Assembly: GCA_937902315.1 (NCBI GenBank)
Contig: CALGUG010000054.1
Coordinates: forward strand, 124,001 to 188,000
DNA from: an uncultured Chloroflexales bacterium
GTDB lineage: Bacteria; Chloroflexota; Chloroflexia; Chloroflexales; Chloroflexaceae
Length of the DNA: 64,000 bases
Direction: 5' to 3'
Numbering within the stretch: position 1 is the first letter of the stretch; each line of letters starts with the position of its first letter. The position numbers and the translations under genes were made by a program. This document shows, piece after piece, positions 38,356 to 46,607 of the stretch. The notes beneath the pieces are model-generated. The model searched no databases. It was given only the letters and a program-made list of their open reading frames with translations, and was not told the DNA's origin.

Positions 38356-38426
38356 CTGTTGGCGGTGACGACTCTAGCCTACAGCCGTTGCTTGGCGCGT
38401 CCGCCTACGGCTACCAAGTCGCCGCC
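38356..38426 (+). repeat. Core repeat copy 12, forward orientation
   Basis: The exact core is at 38397-38417. It faces copy 13, 450 bp away. Confidence 0.85.
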
Positions 38427-38450
38427 CATCCATTCAAGCCGTCGAGCGCT

Positions 38451-38495
38451 TCGATGTTTTCGATGCTTTCGATGCCTTCGATGCCTTCGCTGTCT
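38451..38495. repeat. Five tandem 9-bp units (TCGATGCTT-type)
   Basis: The units read TCGATGTTT, TCGATGCTT, TCGATGCCT twice and TCGCTGTCT. The matching place in the 61.7-kb element holds another degenerate TTGC/TGCGC-rich repeat, so this is a variable segment of the repeat family. Confidence 0.8.
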
Positions 38496-38503
38496 TCACT
38501 GCG

Positions 38504-38531
38504 ACCTGCTAGGTGCGAGCACCTAGCAGGT
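38504..38531. repeat. Hairpin ACCTGCTAGGTGC, second related copy
   Basis: It is a perfect 13-bp pair around GA. It has compensating changes relative to the copy at 61834 (T/A for C/G), so pairing is kept while sequence differs. Confidence 0.85.
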
Positions 38532-38736
38532 CCAAACATTGTGTAGAGCTCAAGCTGTCAGTCTGGAGCAGCGCGAATGATGGGAGGACATGCGCCCTTC
38601 TCCTGCCCTGCGGGAGCTGTACATTAGCTACAAATCGACATACGGTCAGCGTTATCAGCCCTCACTCCCCGGCCCCTCGCCCGCACTGCGGGCGAGGGGG
38701 TGAATGTTGAGCTTGTATGCGATTTCGCGTCTCTGA

Positions 38737-38820
38737 GTTCTGTGCTCTCAAGGATAATCCCGCGATGGTATGCAAACGATCGCCTTTTGCTGCCGACACG
38801 ACTTTTGGCTAATGCATAGC
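38737..38820 (-). repeat. 84-bp block, copy 2 (inverted)
   Basis: It runs from GTTCTGTGCTCTCAAGG to AATGCATAGC and has small changes (TGCAAACG for TGCGAACG, GGCTAATG for GGGTAATG). Confidence 0.9.
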
Positions 38821-38864
38821 TGCGGGAGAAGGGTTGGGGATGAGGGTAGCTAGCCCATTTGATA

Positions 38865-38933
38865 GCCGTAGGCGGACGCGCTAAGGACCGAATGGGAGGT
38901 TAGGACCTCTCCGCCAAAGCTGGAAAAGAGACG
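38865..38933 (-). repeat. Core repeat copy 13, reverse orientation
   Basis: The exact core is at 38869-38889. It is the partner of copy 12 and ends in CCTCTCCGCCAAAGC. Confidence 0.85.
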
Positions 38934-39041
38934 GGCGGGTGAGCGGTCGCGGTTTGCCGCTCTGCGTAAAGAGGCAGAGAGATCGCTCTCGACCTCTCTG
39001 CCTGCTGAGCGAAGCTTGGTTGCGCGTGTGAAAGCTGTAGG

Positions 39042-39647
39042 CTAGCCCAAGATGCGCTGCATTTCGGCCAGCTCGCGCTCTTTGATGGTTGCGGCTAGCT
39101 CGTCGATCGAGTCGATCGGGCCGAAGGCGTTGTAGCCTTTCAACAGAAAGGCGTGCAGGGTCTGAATGCCCAGCATGGGGGCCATAACGCGCGTTTGGTT
39201 GAGGGTGGTGCCCAACTGCGGAATTTTGGCGAGAGCGTAGACGCCCACCAAGAGCTTGTAGAGATCTTCGATCTGGGCGCGGCGCTCTTCGGGCTGGCTC
39301 ACTGCGCGATAGGCCGCTTCGTAACTGGCTGCGTCGAGCGGCAGCGGCGCCTGAGCTTCCAGCAGCTTGCTGGCGACCGCCCGATCGAGGCGCAGGTTAT
39401 CCTCCAGCATGCCCATCACCCGCTCGACATCCTCGGCGGTCACGCCCGGGATGACATGCACGACCTGCTTGAGCAGGCGCGCTTCGTTCTGGAGCCGATG
39501 GTGTTGATCCGACTCGAAGACCTGCTCGGTCAGGAAGTTGAAAAGCTCTTTGTAGCGCGGATCGGCGGTAAGGTCTTGGTAGGTTTTGCGCACCCGAGCA
39601 GCTTGGTAGCTGCGCACAGCCTGTTCGTAGGTTGCGAGAGTTGTCAT
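39042..39647 (-). CDS. Conserved alpha-helical hypothetical protein
   Basis: This is a 201-residue protein predicted to be almost entirely helical, without signal, membrane helix or cysteine. It begins TTLATYEQAVRSYQAARVRKT and has FNFLTEQVFESDQHHRLQNE and VIPGVTAEDVERVMGMLEDN. The arrangement recalls helical hypotheticals with a FFLEDLYGPRDFxxRD-like motif in Chloroflexota and Proteobacteria, though this motif is strongly altered here. No function is known. The aminotransferase gene lies 98 bp upstream on the same strand. Confidence 0.7.
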   Translation of the reverse strand: MTTLATYEQAVRSYQAARVRKTYQDLTADPRYKELFNFLTEQVFESDQHHRLQNEARLLKQVVHVIPGVTAEDVERVMGMLEDNLRLDRAVASKLLEAQAPLPLDAASYEAAYRAVSQPEERRAQIEDLYKLLVGVYALAKIPQLGTTLNQTRVMAPMLGIQTLHAFLLKGYNAFGPIDSIDELAATIKERELAEMQRILG

Positions 39648-39745
39648 AACGATCCGTTGTATTCTGCAAGGGTTGCGATAAAAAGTGTATCCGGTTCTCC
39701 CCTTTTTGAACCAGATCGGCTAGTTTGTTTGTCTGTTCGCTCAAT

Positions 39746-41032
39746 TTAGCCGTGCAGGCTGGCGCCGAAGATCTCGACGGCCTCGCGGATCTGCTCTTCG
39801 TTGACCACCAGCGGCGGAATGAAGCGCACAACATTATCGTAGGGGCCGCAGTTCAGCAGCAGTAGTCCGCGCGCTTGGCAACGGGCCAGCACCTCTTTGG
39901 TGAGGGCTGCATTCGGCTGAGTGCCATTTTGCACCAACTCGACCCCAACCATCAAGCCGAGGCCGCGCACCTCGCCGATCATAGAGGTGTCGCCGGGCAG
40001 ATCGCGCAGCAGATCGCGCAACAACTCTCCTTGGCGGGCGGCATTTTCGACCAGACCTTCCTCTTGAATGGTGGCGATGGTGGCGACCGCCGCCGCACAG
40101 GCCAGCGCGTTGCCGCCGTAGGTGCCGCCGTGCGAGCCAGGGTGCCAGCGCTCCATAATCTCGGCTTTGGCGGCCAGGGCCGATAGCGGCAGACCGCTGG
40201 CGATACCTTTGGCCATCAGCAGAATGTCGGGCGTGATCTGAGCGTATTCGTGGGCGAACCATTTGCCCGTGCGTCCGAAGCCGGTTTGCACTTCATCGAT
40301 GATCAAGAGCGCGCCGATCTCGTCGCAGATCTGGCGTAGGCCCTGTAGGAAGCTGACCGGCGGCACGATGTAGCCGCCTTCGCCCAAGACCGGTTCGACG
40401 ATCATGGCCGCCACATCGTCGGGATAGGCTTGGGTGGCGAGCAGATGGCGCAGTTGGCGCAGGGTGTAGTCGGCAGCCGCCTCGGCGCTGCTTTCGGGGT
40501 CGAGTCCGCGCTCGATCGCGAAGGCGTAGGGTGCGGCGTAGGGCGCGATGTGCACGCCGCTGGGCAGCGGGGCGAAGCCGCCGCGATATTTGCTTTTGCT
40601 GCTGGTCAGGGCCATAGCGCCGTAGGTGCGCCCGTGGAAGCCGCCTGAAAAGGCGATTACATCGCTGCGGCCAGTGGCTTGGCGGGCCAGTTTCAAGCTG
40701 GCTTCAACGATCTCTGCGCCGCTGTTGCTGAAGAAGAAGCGATCGAGCTGAGCGGGAACGATCTGGCGCAAGGCTTCGACCAGTTGCAGCATGGGTTTGT
40801 GATAGAGGATATTGGCTTGACCATGGAGCAACAGCCCGGCCTGTTCGCGAATGGCCTCGACCACGCGCGGGTGGCAGTGTCCGGTATTGGTGACACCGAT
40901 ACCGCAGGTGAAGTCGAGATAACGCTGACCATCAACGGCGTAGATGTAGGGGCCTTGGCCTCGTTCGACCAACACGTCCGAATAGCGCGCCCAAACAGGC
41001 GCAAGGTAGCTTTTGTTTGCTTCGAGTGTCAT
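39746..41032 (-). CDS. Class III aminotransferase (4-aminobutyrate/acetylornithine type)
   Basis: This is a 428-residue PLP enzyme. Start is ATG 41032, which begins MTLEANKSYLAPVWARYSD; the frame continues upstream but has no homology-like sequence. Family motifs are LDFTCGIGVTNTGHCHP, FFSNSGAEIVEASLKLAR, GFHGRTYGAMALTSS, LLIIDEVQTGFGRTG (PLP-binding aspartate) and LLMAKGIASGLPLSA with the Schiff-base lysine. Candidates are GABA, acetylornithine or diamino acid transaminases; the motifs do not decide. It is not next to arginine or GABA pathway genes. AGAAG lies 10 bp before the start. Confidence 0.93.
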   Translation of the reverse strand: MTLEANKSYLAPVWARYSDVLVERGQGPYIYAVDGQRYLDFTCGIGVTNTGHCHPRVVEAIREQAGLLLHGQANILYHKPMLQLVEALRQIVPAQLDRFFFSNSGAEIVEASLKLARQATGRSDVIAFSGGFHGRTYGAMALTSSKSKYRGGFAPLPSGVHIAPYAAPYAFAIERGLDPESSAEAAADYTLRQLRHLLATQAYPDDVAAMIVEPVLGEGGYIVPPVSFLQGLRQICDEIGALLIIDEVQTGFGRTGKWFAHEYAQITPDILLMAKGIASGLPLSALAAKAEIMERWHPGSHGGTYGGNALACAAAVATIATIQEEGLVENAARQGELLRDLLRDLPGDTSMIGEVRGLGLMVGVELVQNGTQPNAALTKEVLARCQARGLLLLNCGPYDNVVRFIPPLVVNEEQIREAVEIFGASLHG

Positions 41033-41087
41033 ACGCACACTTCTCTTCTGTGTGCTCGTCTGGCAGCGTTCGGCAGCCTGTGCCCGC

Positions 41088-41492
41088 TCACCAGTCGAGC
41101 GAAAGGCGACGAGTGATTTGGAGATGCACGTGATTGGGCTGCTCTTCATCGATCATAAATTGCACGTGTTCTTGGAGTACAAGCGGCCCAACCTGATTTC
41201 TGCGGGTAAACCAAGGAATGTAGCTCCAACGAGGATCGCTTGCGCCGGGATTGCTGTATTGTCGGCGTGTCCAACCCGCCCGAGTGGCGCGCAAGGCGAT
41301 CTGGGTCGGCCAGTCGTCTTCAGCGCTGTCGTATTCGATCACGATCGCCCAGTAGTCTGGATACCAGCTCGAGACATGGCTCGCCGAAGGCAGAATAAAG
41401 ACGCTATCGGCCTGACGTTTGGCGAACAGTAGGCCCAGACAGGCTGCGATCAGCAGAGCCACAAGGATAGAAATTACGGTAAGTGCACGCAT
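41088..41492 (-). CDS. Membrane-anchored hypothetical protein
   Basis: This is a 134-residue protein starting at ATG 41492 with GGAGG 8 bp upstream. The longer open frame through to 41933 is a shadow of the MFS gene. One hydrophobic segment at 4-24 (LTVISILVALLIAACLGLLF) anchors or exports it. The rest is a beta-rich domain with SSWYPDYWAIVIEYDSAEDD and WTRRQYSNPGASDPRWSYIP. No family is recognised. An extended -10 TGGTATACT lies 29 bp upstream. It ends 55 bp before the aminotransferase start. Confidence 0.65.
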   Translation of the reverse strand: MRALTVISILVALLIAACLGLLFAKRQADSVFILPSASHVSSWYPDYWAIVIEYDSAEDDWPTQIALRATRAGWTRRQYSNPGASDPRWSYIPWFTRRNQVGPLVLQEHVQFMIDEEQPNHVHLQITRRLSLDW

Positions 41493-41520
41493 CGAACGAT
41501 CCTCCGCGCAACTTTTGATT

Positions 41521-41529
41521 AGTATACCA
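41521..41529 (-). promoter_or_regulatory. Extended -10 promoter of the 134-residue protein gene
   Basis: TGGTATACT on the minus strand is in the 53-bp gap before the MFS gene end, so the small gene has its own promoter. Confidence 0.55.
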
Positions 41530-41545
41530 TGTGGCTTTAACAGCG

Positions 41546-42994
41546 CTAGGATCGGGCCTGTTTGGCGCGGTGTCCGCTTACTTCGGCGCCCACATCTTTG
41601 GGCAGGCGCACCACGTCGATCAGGGCCAGCAGCGCTACCACGCTCACCAAGAGGAAGGCGAAGCGAAACTCGAACACGCCCGGCGAGCCAGCGCCATGCT
41701 TGCTGAAGAAGCTCGCCAGCGAGAGCGCGATCGCGCCGAAGGCGATGCCCATGCCGCCGTTCAACTGTTGAAAGATGCTGAACAAGGTGGTCGCCCCGCT
41801 CATCTGGGCCTGCGAAACTTCGGCGAAACCGATTGTATTGAGCACGGTGAACTGCATCGAGCGACACAGTCCGCTGAAGAAGAGAATGGCCGCTATGATC
41901 CAGAAGGGCGTATCGGGCGTGATCAGCGCGCACAACACAAAGCCGAGCGCGACCAGCAGGCCGTTGCCCAAGAGAACGTTACGAAAGCCAAAGGTGCGCA
42001 TCACCCACGTGGTGGCGGGTTTCATGGCGAGGTTGCCCGCGAAGAGCCAGAGCGTCAGCATGCCCGATGTAACCGCGTCGTAGCCGAAGGCGACTTGGAA
42101 CATCAGCGGCAGCAGGAAGGGCGCGCTGCTGATCGCGACGCGGAAGAACGAGCCTCCGACCAGCGTGACCGCGAAGGATTGGATCTTGAGGGCCGAGAGC
42201 TCGACCAGCGGGTGCGGGCTGCGCAGCAGGTGGTAGACGCCGTAGGCCAAAGCCAGCAGACCGATGCTCAAGCTACCGAGGATGAGCGTTAGGCTGGCTT
42301 GAGGCTGGCTGATCAGCTCCATGCCGATCATCAGGCCGCTGCAGGCCAGCGCTGTGCTGATGAAGCCGACCAGATCGAAGGGACGCGGTCCGCCCGGATC
42401 GCCCTTGACCAGATAGAGCGCGCCCAGCAGTGCCAGCAGGCCGAGCGGCAGGTTGAGGTAGAAGATCCAGTGCCAACTGAAGTTCTCGGCGATCAAGCCG
42501 CCGATCGGTGGCCCGAGAATGGGCGCAACCAGACCGGGCCAGGTGATGATGGCGATCGCATTGACGAGGTTGCGTTTGCTGGTGTTGCGCAGCACCACCA
42601 GACGCCCGACCGGCACCATCATGGCCCCGCCGATGCCCTGCAAGATGCGCGCGGCCACAAATTGCCAGAGCGTGTTGCTCAGCCCGCACAGGGCCGAGGC
42701 CAGGGTGAAGACCAAGATCGCGCTGCTAAACACTCGTCGTGGTCCATAGCGATCAGCGATCCAGCCGCTGATCGGAATGCAGATCGCGAGCGTGATCATA
42801 TACGAGCTGATGCCGATCGAGAGCTGTTCGGGCAGAATGCCGAAGCTGGCGGCCATATGGGGCAGGGCCGTCGCGATTACCGTACCGTCGAGATTTTCCA
42901 TAAAAAAGGTCGCTGCGACCAAGAAGGCCAGCCAACGACCTGCGGGATTTGAAGCTGTTTCGATGTCGCTTGAGGGTGCAGTAGTCTGAGACAC
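41546..42994 (-). CDS. MFS transporter, DHA2 family (14 TM drug exporter)
   Basis: This is a 482-residue protein with about 14 membrane helices. The DHA2 motif LDGTVIATALPHM sits in helix 1, motif A is GWIADRYGPRRVF, motif B is RILQGIGGAMMVPVGRL, and motif C is LVAPILGPPIGG in helix 5. These families expel drugs, dyes or bile salts using the proton gradient (EmrB/QacA/LfrA). There is no regulator gene beside it. The other DHA2 exporter of the window at 44.5 kb is a distant paralog. The ATG has AGGAAGT 5 bp upstream. Confidence 0.92.
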   Translation of the reverse strand: MSQTTAPSSDIETASNPAGRWLAFLVAATFFMENLDGTVIATALPHMAASFGILPEQLSIGISSYMITLAICIPISGWIADRYGPRRVFSSAILVFTLASALCGLSNTLWQFVAARILQGIGGAMMVPVGRLVVLRNTSKRNLVNAIAIITWPGLVAPILGPPIGGLIAENFSWHWIFYLNLPLGLLALLGALYLVKGDPGGPRPFDLVGFISTALACSGLMIGMELISQPQASLTLILGSLSIGLLALAYGVYHLLRSPHPLVELSALKIQSFAVTLVGGSFFRVAISSAPFLLPLMFQVAFGYDAVTSGMLTLWLFAGNLAMKPATTWVMRTFGFRNVLLGNGLLVALGFVLCALITPDTPFWIIAAILFFSGLCRSMQFTVLNTIGFAEVSQAQMSGATTLFSIFQQLNGGMGIAFGAIALSLASFFSKHGAGSPGVFEFRFAFLLVSVVALLALIDVVRLPKDVGAEVSGHRAKQARS

Positions 42995-43185
42995 GCTGGT
43001 TACTTCCTAACGAGGAGCGGAAAACGGTTTAGCTATCATACCAGATCTGCTGCACCCAGCGCAGTATACGAGACACTGTTTTATTCACCACACGAGGCAC
43101 AAAGGCACAGAGTCTTTGGAGAGTAGTTTGCAATATTCGTGTGGTTGGTTCAGCGCTGTGGAATGCTAAAGTTGCGAACAAGCCG

Positions 43186-43255
43186 TACCCTTCGGCAAGC
43201 TTGGTTGGTGAGCCTGTCGAACCACAGGAACCGCCTGTCGAAGGGTACGGCTTTG
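43186..43255. repeat. Palindromic repeat of the CCCTTCG...CGAAGGG type, copy 1
   Basis: AGCCGTACCCTTCG is matched by its complement CGAAGGGTACGGCT about 40 bp later, with GAGCCTGTCGAACCAC between. Such elements are common in many bacterial genomes. Confidence 0.75.
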
Positions 43256-43417
43256 TGGGCAGGGTACGGCTTTTTGGTGCGCTGTAGTCATACTCCCCTC
43301 TCCTGCTTGCGGGACAGTACATTAGCCACAAATCGACATACGGTCAGCGTTATCTGCCCTCACCCCCCCGGCCCCCTCGCCCGCACTGCGGGCGAGGGGG
43401 TGAATGTTCCTCTCCCC

Positions 43418-43501
43418 GTTCTGTGCTCTCAAGGATACTTCCGCGATGGTATGCGAACGATCGCCTTTTGCTGCCGACACGACTTTTGGGTAATGCATAG
43501 C
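43418..43501 (-). repeat. 84-bp block, copy 3 (inverted)
   Basis: This is the first member of the tandem pair. Confidence 0.9.
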
Positions 43502-43534
43502 TTCGCGGGAGAGGGGGAGAATGTTCCTCTCCCC

Positions 43535-43618
43535 GTTCTGTGCTCTCAAGGATAATCCCGCGATGGTATGCGAACGATCGCCTTTTGCTGCCGACACGAC
43601 TTTTGGGTAATGCATAGC
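43535..43618 (-). repeat. 84-bp block, copy 4 (inverted)
   Basis: This is the second member of the tandem pair. Its AATCCCGCGATGG agrees with copy 2 at 38.7 kb. Confidence 0.9.
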
Positions 43619-43696
43619 TTCGTGGGAGAGGGGACGAGGGAGAGGACCTCTGCCATTATCACCATACAAGACACAGAGTTTTTTATCAGCAGCTCG

Positions 43697-43727
43697 CGTA
43701 CCCTGAGTTTGTTGAAGGGTACGCGAG
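43697..43727. repeat. Palindromic repeat of the CCCTGAG...GAAGGG type, copy 2
   Basis: CGCGTACCCTGAGTTTGTTG continues into AAGGGTACGCG, giving a 10-bp inverted pair. It is the short form of the widespread element seen at 43.2 kb. Confidence 0.8.
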
Positions 43728-43755
43728 TGTCAGCAGTGCGCGCCCGACTGCCAGC

Positions 43756-44355
43756 TTAAGCCTGAAAGACGGGCAGCAATATCTCATCAACCAAAACCTC
43801 AAGCCGCTTTGTGTCTACAACCTCTTTGCGCAAGAAATATTCAACACGAATCAGATCAAAAGGCAAGCTCAAGGTCGCATCGCTGACCTCTCTAATTTTT
43901 TCGCCTCGGTTCTTTGCGAAGCCCAGCAGTTTCCGCATGGTCAAGATATTTCTGCTGGTCGCATTCAGGGTAATCTCAGCCATCTTTTCGCTGTTGTGGC
44001 TCATCTCAAATAGGATCGCATTGATTATCTCGGGGCCAACCGCGCTATAAATGCTTTGATACAGCGAGAGCAACAGTAACAAATCTCCGCGCAAGCTTCC
44101 CGTGTCTTCGATCTTGTCGATCAGTTCGCCGTCTAGGGCCTCCCTCATTCGACACACCATAATCTCGCGAATCAGTTCGAACGTGTTGTTCCAGCGACGA
44201 TACATAACGGTGCGGCTGGTTTTTGCAGCCCGTGCGATCTGCTGAAATGTGAGATTGGTATAGCCCTCTTTTTTGAGTAGCTCTATAGTGGCGTCATAAA
44301 TGCATTCGCTCAGCCTGTCTCCACGTCTGCGCGTATTTTTAGCTGCTTCCTTCAT
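43756..44355 (-). CDS. TetR family transcriptional regulator
   Basis: This is a 199-residue protein with the TetR helix-turn-helix at about 30-60 (YTNLTFQQIARAAKTSRTVM, then YRRWNNTFELIREIM). The C-terminal ligand domain is helical and unassigned. It is divergent from an MFS exporter gene 127 bp away. An inverted repeat TAGGGTACA-AAA-TGTATCTTA in that gap is the probable operator. The regulator should repress the exporter, and perhaps itself, until a toxic ligand binds; this is the usual arrangement, not shown here. Confidence 0.92.
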   Translation of the reverse strand: MKEAAKNTRRRGDRLSECIYDATIELLKKEGYTNLTFQQIARAAKTSRTVMYRRWNNTFELIREIMVCRMREALDGELIDKIEDTGSLRGDLLLLLSLYQSIYSAVGPEIINAILFEMSHNSEKMAEITLNATSRNILTMRKLLGFAKNRGEKIREVSDATLSLPFDLIRVEYFLRKEVVDTKRLEVLVDEILLPVFQA

Positions 44356-44414
44356 TCCAATATTACCCCTTCTCCTAAACCATTTGAACTCATTTTACCA
44401 TGATAAGGTACATA

Positions 44415-44443
44415 TTGCACTTTATCTTGAAAAGGTGTATACT
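44415..44443 (+). promoter_or_regulatory. Promoter of the DHA2 exporter gene
   Basis: TTGCAC, a 17-bp spacer and TATACT form a strong sigma70-type promoter. The start point would be near 44450, inside the operator. Confidence 0.75.
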
Positions 44444-44447
44444 GTCT

Positions 44448-44468
44448 TAGGGTACAAAATGTATCTTA
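44448..44468. promoter_or_regulatory. Probable TetR operator
   Basis: Half-sites TAGGGTACA and TGTATCTTA form an inverted repeat with two mismatches and a 3-bp centre, directly downstream of the -10. A further half-site TAAGGTACA lies at 44404-44412. Confidence 0.65.
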
Positions 44469-44482
44469 GAAGGAAGGGGAAC

Positions 44483-45895
44483 ATGGAACGCGAAGAATTA
44501 CCGAAGGGAACAATCAGCATCGCGTGGCTTTTAGTGCTGGGCGCACTCCCACCCATGCTCAATACTACGATCATCAATATTGCGGTGAACAGTTTAGCCG
44601 ACATCTTTGCAACCAGCTTGGCAGTTACTCAGTGGATCGTTACAGGCTACGTCCTTGCTCTGGGTATCGCTGTCCCGTTCTCTGGTTGGTTGATGCGAAG
44701 GTACGACGGCAAGAATGTCTACCTAGGCGCGCTGAGCCTCTTCTTGTTAGCCTCAGCGCTGGGCGGTTTCGCTTGGGATATGCCGAGCTTGATAGCGTTT
44801 CGCGTGCTGCAGGGCTTCGCTTCCGGTCTGATAATTCCAACCCTAACAGCCTTGATCGCTCAAGCTGCTGGTAATGAAAATCTCGGTCGAATTATGTCGA
44901 TTGTTGGGCTTCCAATCGTTTTTGGCCCAATCATTGGACCAATAATCGGAGGATTGATCTTACAGAACTTGACGTGGCAGTGGCTGTTTTTTGTCAATCT
45001 GCCCGTGGGAGCGCTTGCGTTGATCCTTTTGCAATGGAAACTCCCCAAGTTCGAAGCAGTGGATAAATCCGCCAAACTGGACTGGTTCGGTATCTTGTTG
45101 CTGGCACTCTTCTCGGGCATGCTCATCTTCGGAGTGACAGAGCTGAAGACCCAGAGCATTAGTGCCATGGGCATCTCCGCCTTTGTGATCGCGATCGCCT
45201 CGCTGATCGGCTATCTGGTTTATGCTTGGAAGAACAAGGATCAAGCCTTGATCCCGCTGGATCTCTTCAAGTCGCATAACTTCAGCGCGGCCTTTGTCTC
45301 GCTGTTCCTATCCGGATTCGCCATCAATGGCCCGATGCTGCTCTTCCCGCTCTTCTTCCAGGACGTGCGCGAACTCGACATCATCACATCGGCGCTTTGG
45401 CTGGTGCCACAAGGTGTTGGAATGCTGCTAACGCGGCCTTTGGTCGGCAAGCTGACCGATAGCCTCGGAGCACAGCTGGTGGTGCTGCCCTCCATCGCTA
45501 TAACCATCATCGGAACGCTGCCGTTTGTCTTCTTCGACGCCAACACGGCCAGTTGGCTGATTTGGCTGGTGCTGTTCATTCGAGGAACCGGAGTCGGAGG
45601 AATCACCATCCCTGTGATGAGCGACTCCTACATTGGGCTTGAAAAATCGCAGGTTCCGGCGGCCAGCGTCGCCACTCGCATCATCCAAAACGTTGGCGCG
45701 GCCTTCGGCTCTGTGATCTTAGTAACCGTGGTGAGCGGTGCGCTCACTGTGGGAGGTGCTACAGCGGCCAACTTTGCAGGCGCCTATCACATCGGCTTTG
45801 TTACAAGCCTGATCTTCATGCTGATTAGCATTCTGCCTGCCCTGTTCTTGACCAATAAACTACGAAGTCCGGTTATGAGATCTAAGTTAGTCTAA
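44483..45895 (+). CDS. MFS transporter, DHA2 family
   Basis: Start is ATG 44483, with AAGGAAGGGG 4 bp upstream; a longer frame from 44300 overlaps the TetR gene and its operator. The 470-residue protein has about 14 helices. The helix-1 motif is LNTTIINIAVNSLA, where the D of the classical LDxTVVNVALP is replaced by N. Motif A is GWLMRRYDGKNVY, motif B FRVLQGFASGLIIPTL, motif C LPIVFGPIIGPIIGG. It is likely a drug exporter under control of the divergent TetR gene. From about 44.9 kb the wobble positions become richer in G and C than in the 5' part, and the 5' part and the TetR gene are AT-richer than neighbouring genes, which could mean recent acquisition. Confidence 0.92.
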   Translation: MEREELPKGTISIAWLLVLGALPPMLNTTIINIAVNSLADIFATSLAVTQWIVTGYVLALGIAVPFSGWLMRRYDGKNVYLGALSLFLLASALGGFAWDMPSLIAFRVLQGFASGLIIPTLTALIAQAAGNENLGRIMSIVGLPIVFGPIIGPIIGGLILQNLTWQWLFFVNLPVGALALILLQWKLPKFEAVDKSAKLDWFGILLLALFSGMLIFGVTELKTQSISAMGISAFVIAIASLIGYLVYAWKNKDQALIPLDLFKSHNFSAAFVSLFLSGFAINGPMLLFPLFFQDVRELDIITSALWLVPQGVGMLLTRPLVGKLTDSLGAQLVVLPSIAITIIGTLPFVFFDANTASWLIWLVLFIRGTGVGGITIPVMSDSYIGLEKSQVPAASVATRIIQNVGAAFGSVILVTVVSGALTVGGATAANFAGAYHIGFVTSLIFMLISILPALFLTNKLRSPVMRSKLV

Positions 45896-45939
45896 TGTTG
45901 CTGCAAAGGCGCAGATGCTACGATATTCGTTTGATGAAT

Positions 45940-46015
45940 TTAGTGATCTGGCGGCGAGGCTTCTAGCCTCCATTCATTCCGTACCGCGTCCGCCTACGGC
46001 TACCAACATCCCGCC
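45940..46015 (+). repeat. Core repeat copy 14, forward orientation
   Basis: The exact core is at 45986-46006. Its arm GGCGGCGAGGCTTCTAGCC is close to the family consensus. Confidence 0.88.
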
Positions 46016-46060
46016 CCTGTTACGCTTCCCGCTGCATCCAGCGGGAAGCGTAACAGGGGC
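46013..46060. repeat. Perfect 22-bp hairpin at the edge of repeat copy 14
   Basis: Arms 46013-46034 and 46039-46060 are perfect complements around CATC. It is the longest uninterrupted hairpin in the window. Confidence 0.92.
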
Positions 46061-46335
46061 TCTCCATTGAGCTGACAGCAATGCGCTTCGCGCCCAGCTT
46101 ACAGGTCCTGAGCGACTTGTCATAACAAACCCGCTTGATTACTGTCTATTTGGCCTTCGGCAGAGTGGAACTTCTTTCCTCGGTTTGTTGCTTTTTAGCT
46201 TATGGGAATGTAAATATTTAAAACGAATTCGGTATTACAGCTCTTGAGCGACTTGTCAGCTCTTGGACGACGATTTGCCTGGGCGCAGCCAAGCTCCCCA
46301 CTCCTGTAACCCATTTCTCCCCCTCTCCTGCTTGG

Positions 46336-46418
46336 CTATGCATTACCCAAAAGTCGCGTCGGCAGCAAAAGGCGATCGTTCGCGTACCATCGCGAGATTA
46401 TCCTTGAGAGCATACAAC
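46336..46418 (+). repeat. 84-bp block, copy 5 (forward)
   Basis: It is nearly identical to the block at 3531-3613, including CGCGTACCATCGCGAGATTA, which differs from the inverted copies. Confidence 0.9.
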
Positions 46419-46607
46419 ATCAACATTCACCCCCTCGCCCACAGTGCGGGAGAGGGGACCGGGGGTGAGGGCCTCTGCCATTTTCACCACACGAGATCGG
46501 GTTGAATGCTGTGGGTTTTGGTCTTTGGCCGATGCGATAGCAAATCCGCATGGTTGCTAGGCTTTGTAGGGGTGCTTGGGCGCAGGCAGACGGGCAGCCG
46601 AATGTTT

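Larger units (their letters stand above)
38231..39041. other. 811-bp gap with repeat pair, microsatellite and 84-bp block
   Basis: In order: forward core repeat, five 9-bp units (38451-38495), hairpin, CCCCTCGCCCGCACTGCG palindrome (about 38673-38702), half of the 3623 hairpin, inverted 84-bp block, reverse core repeat. No gene is seen. Confidence 0.75.
43402..43635. repeat. 117-bp tandem duplication (two units)
   Basis: The unit beginning GAATGTTCCTCTCCCCG at 43402 starts again at 43519. The two units differ at only a few positions (ATACTTC against ATAATCC, CTTCGCGG against CTTCGTGG). Each unit contains one 84-bp block. Confidence 0.9.
42995..43755. other. 761-bp gap full of repeats of the 84-bp block type
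   Basis: It holds two inward GTACCCTTCG-type palindromes, a CCCCTCGCCCGCACTGCG palindrome (about 43373-43400) and a 117-bp tandem duplication. It has no core repeat copy. Frames across it are repeat-derived. Confidence 0.75.

Noticed and set aside
38451..38495. The 9-bp tandem units could encode a repeat peptide
   Set aside because: The frame has no start with a ribosome site and lies within a repeat element.
40430..41116. Plus-strand frames opposite the aminotransferase
   Set aside because: They have no motif or ribosome site, and their composition is that of an antisense strand of a GC-rich gene.
41493..41933. N-terminal extension of the small membrane protein at 41.09-41.49 kb
   Set aside because: The extension overlaps the MFS gene and passes over the TGGTATACT promoter; ATG 41492 has a GGAGG site.
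43402..43635. The direct tandem of 117 bp looked like a possible CRISPR or minisatellite array
   Set aside because: There are only two units, the repeat is far longer than a CRISPR repeat, there are no spacers, and no cas gene is in the window.
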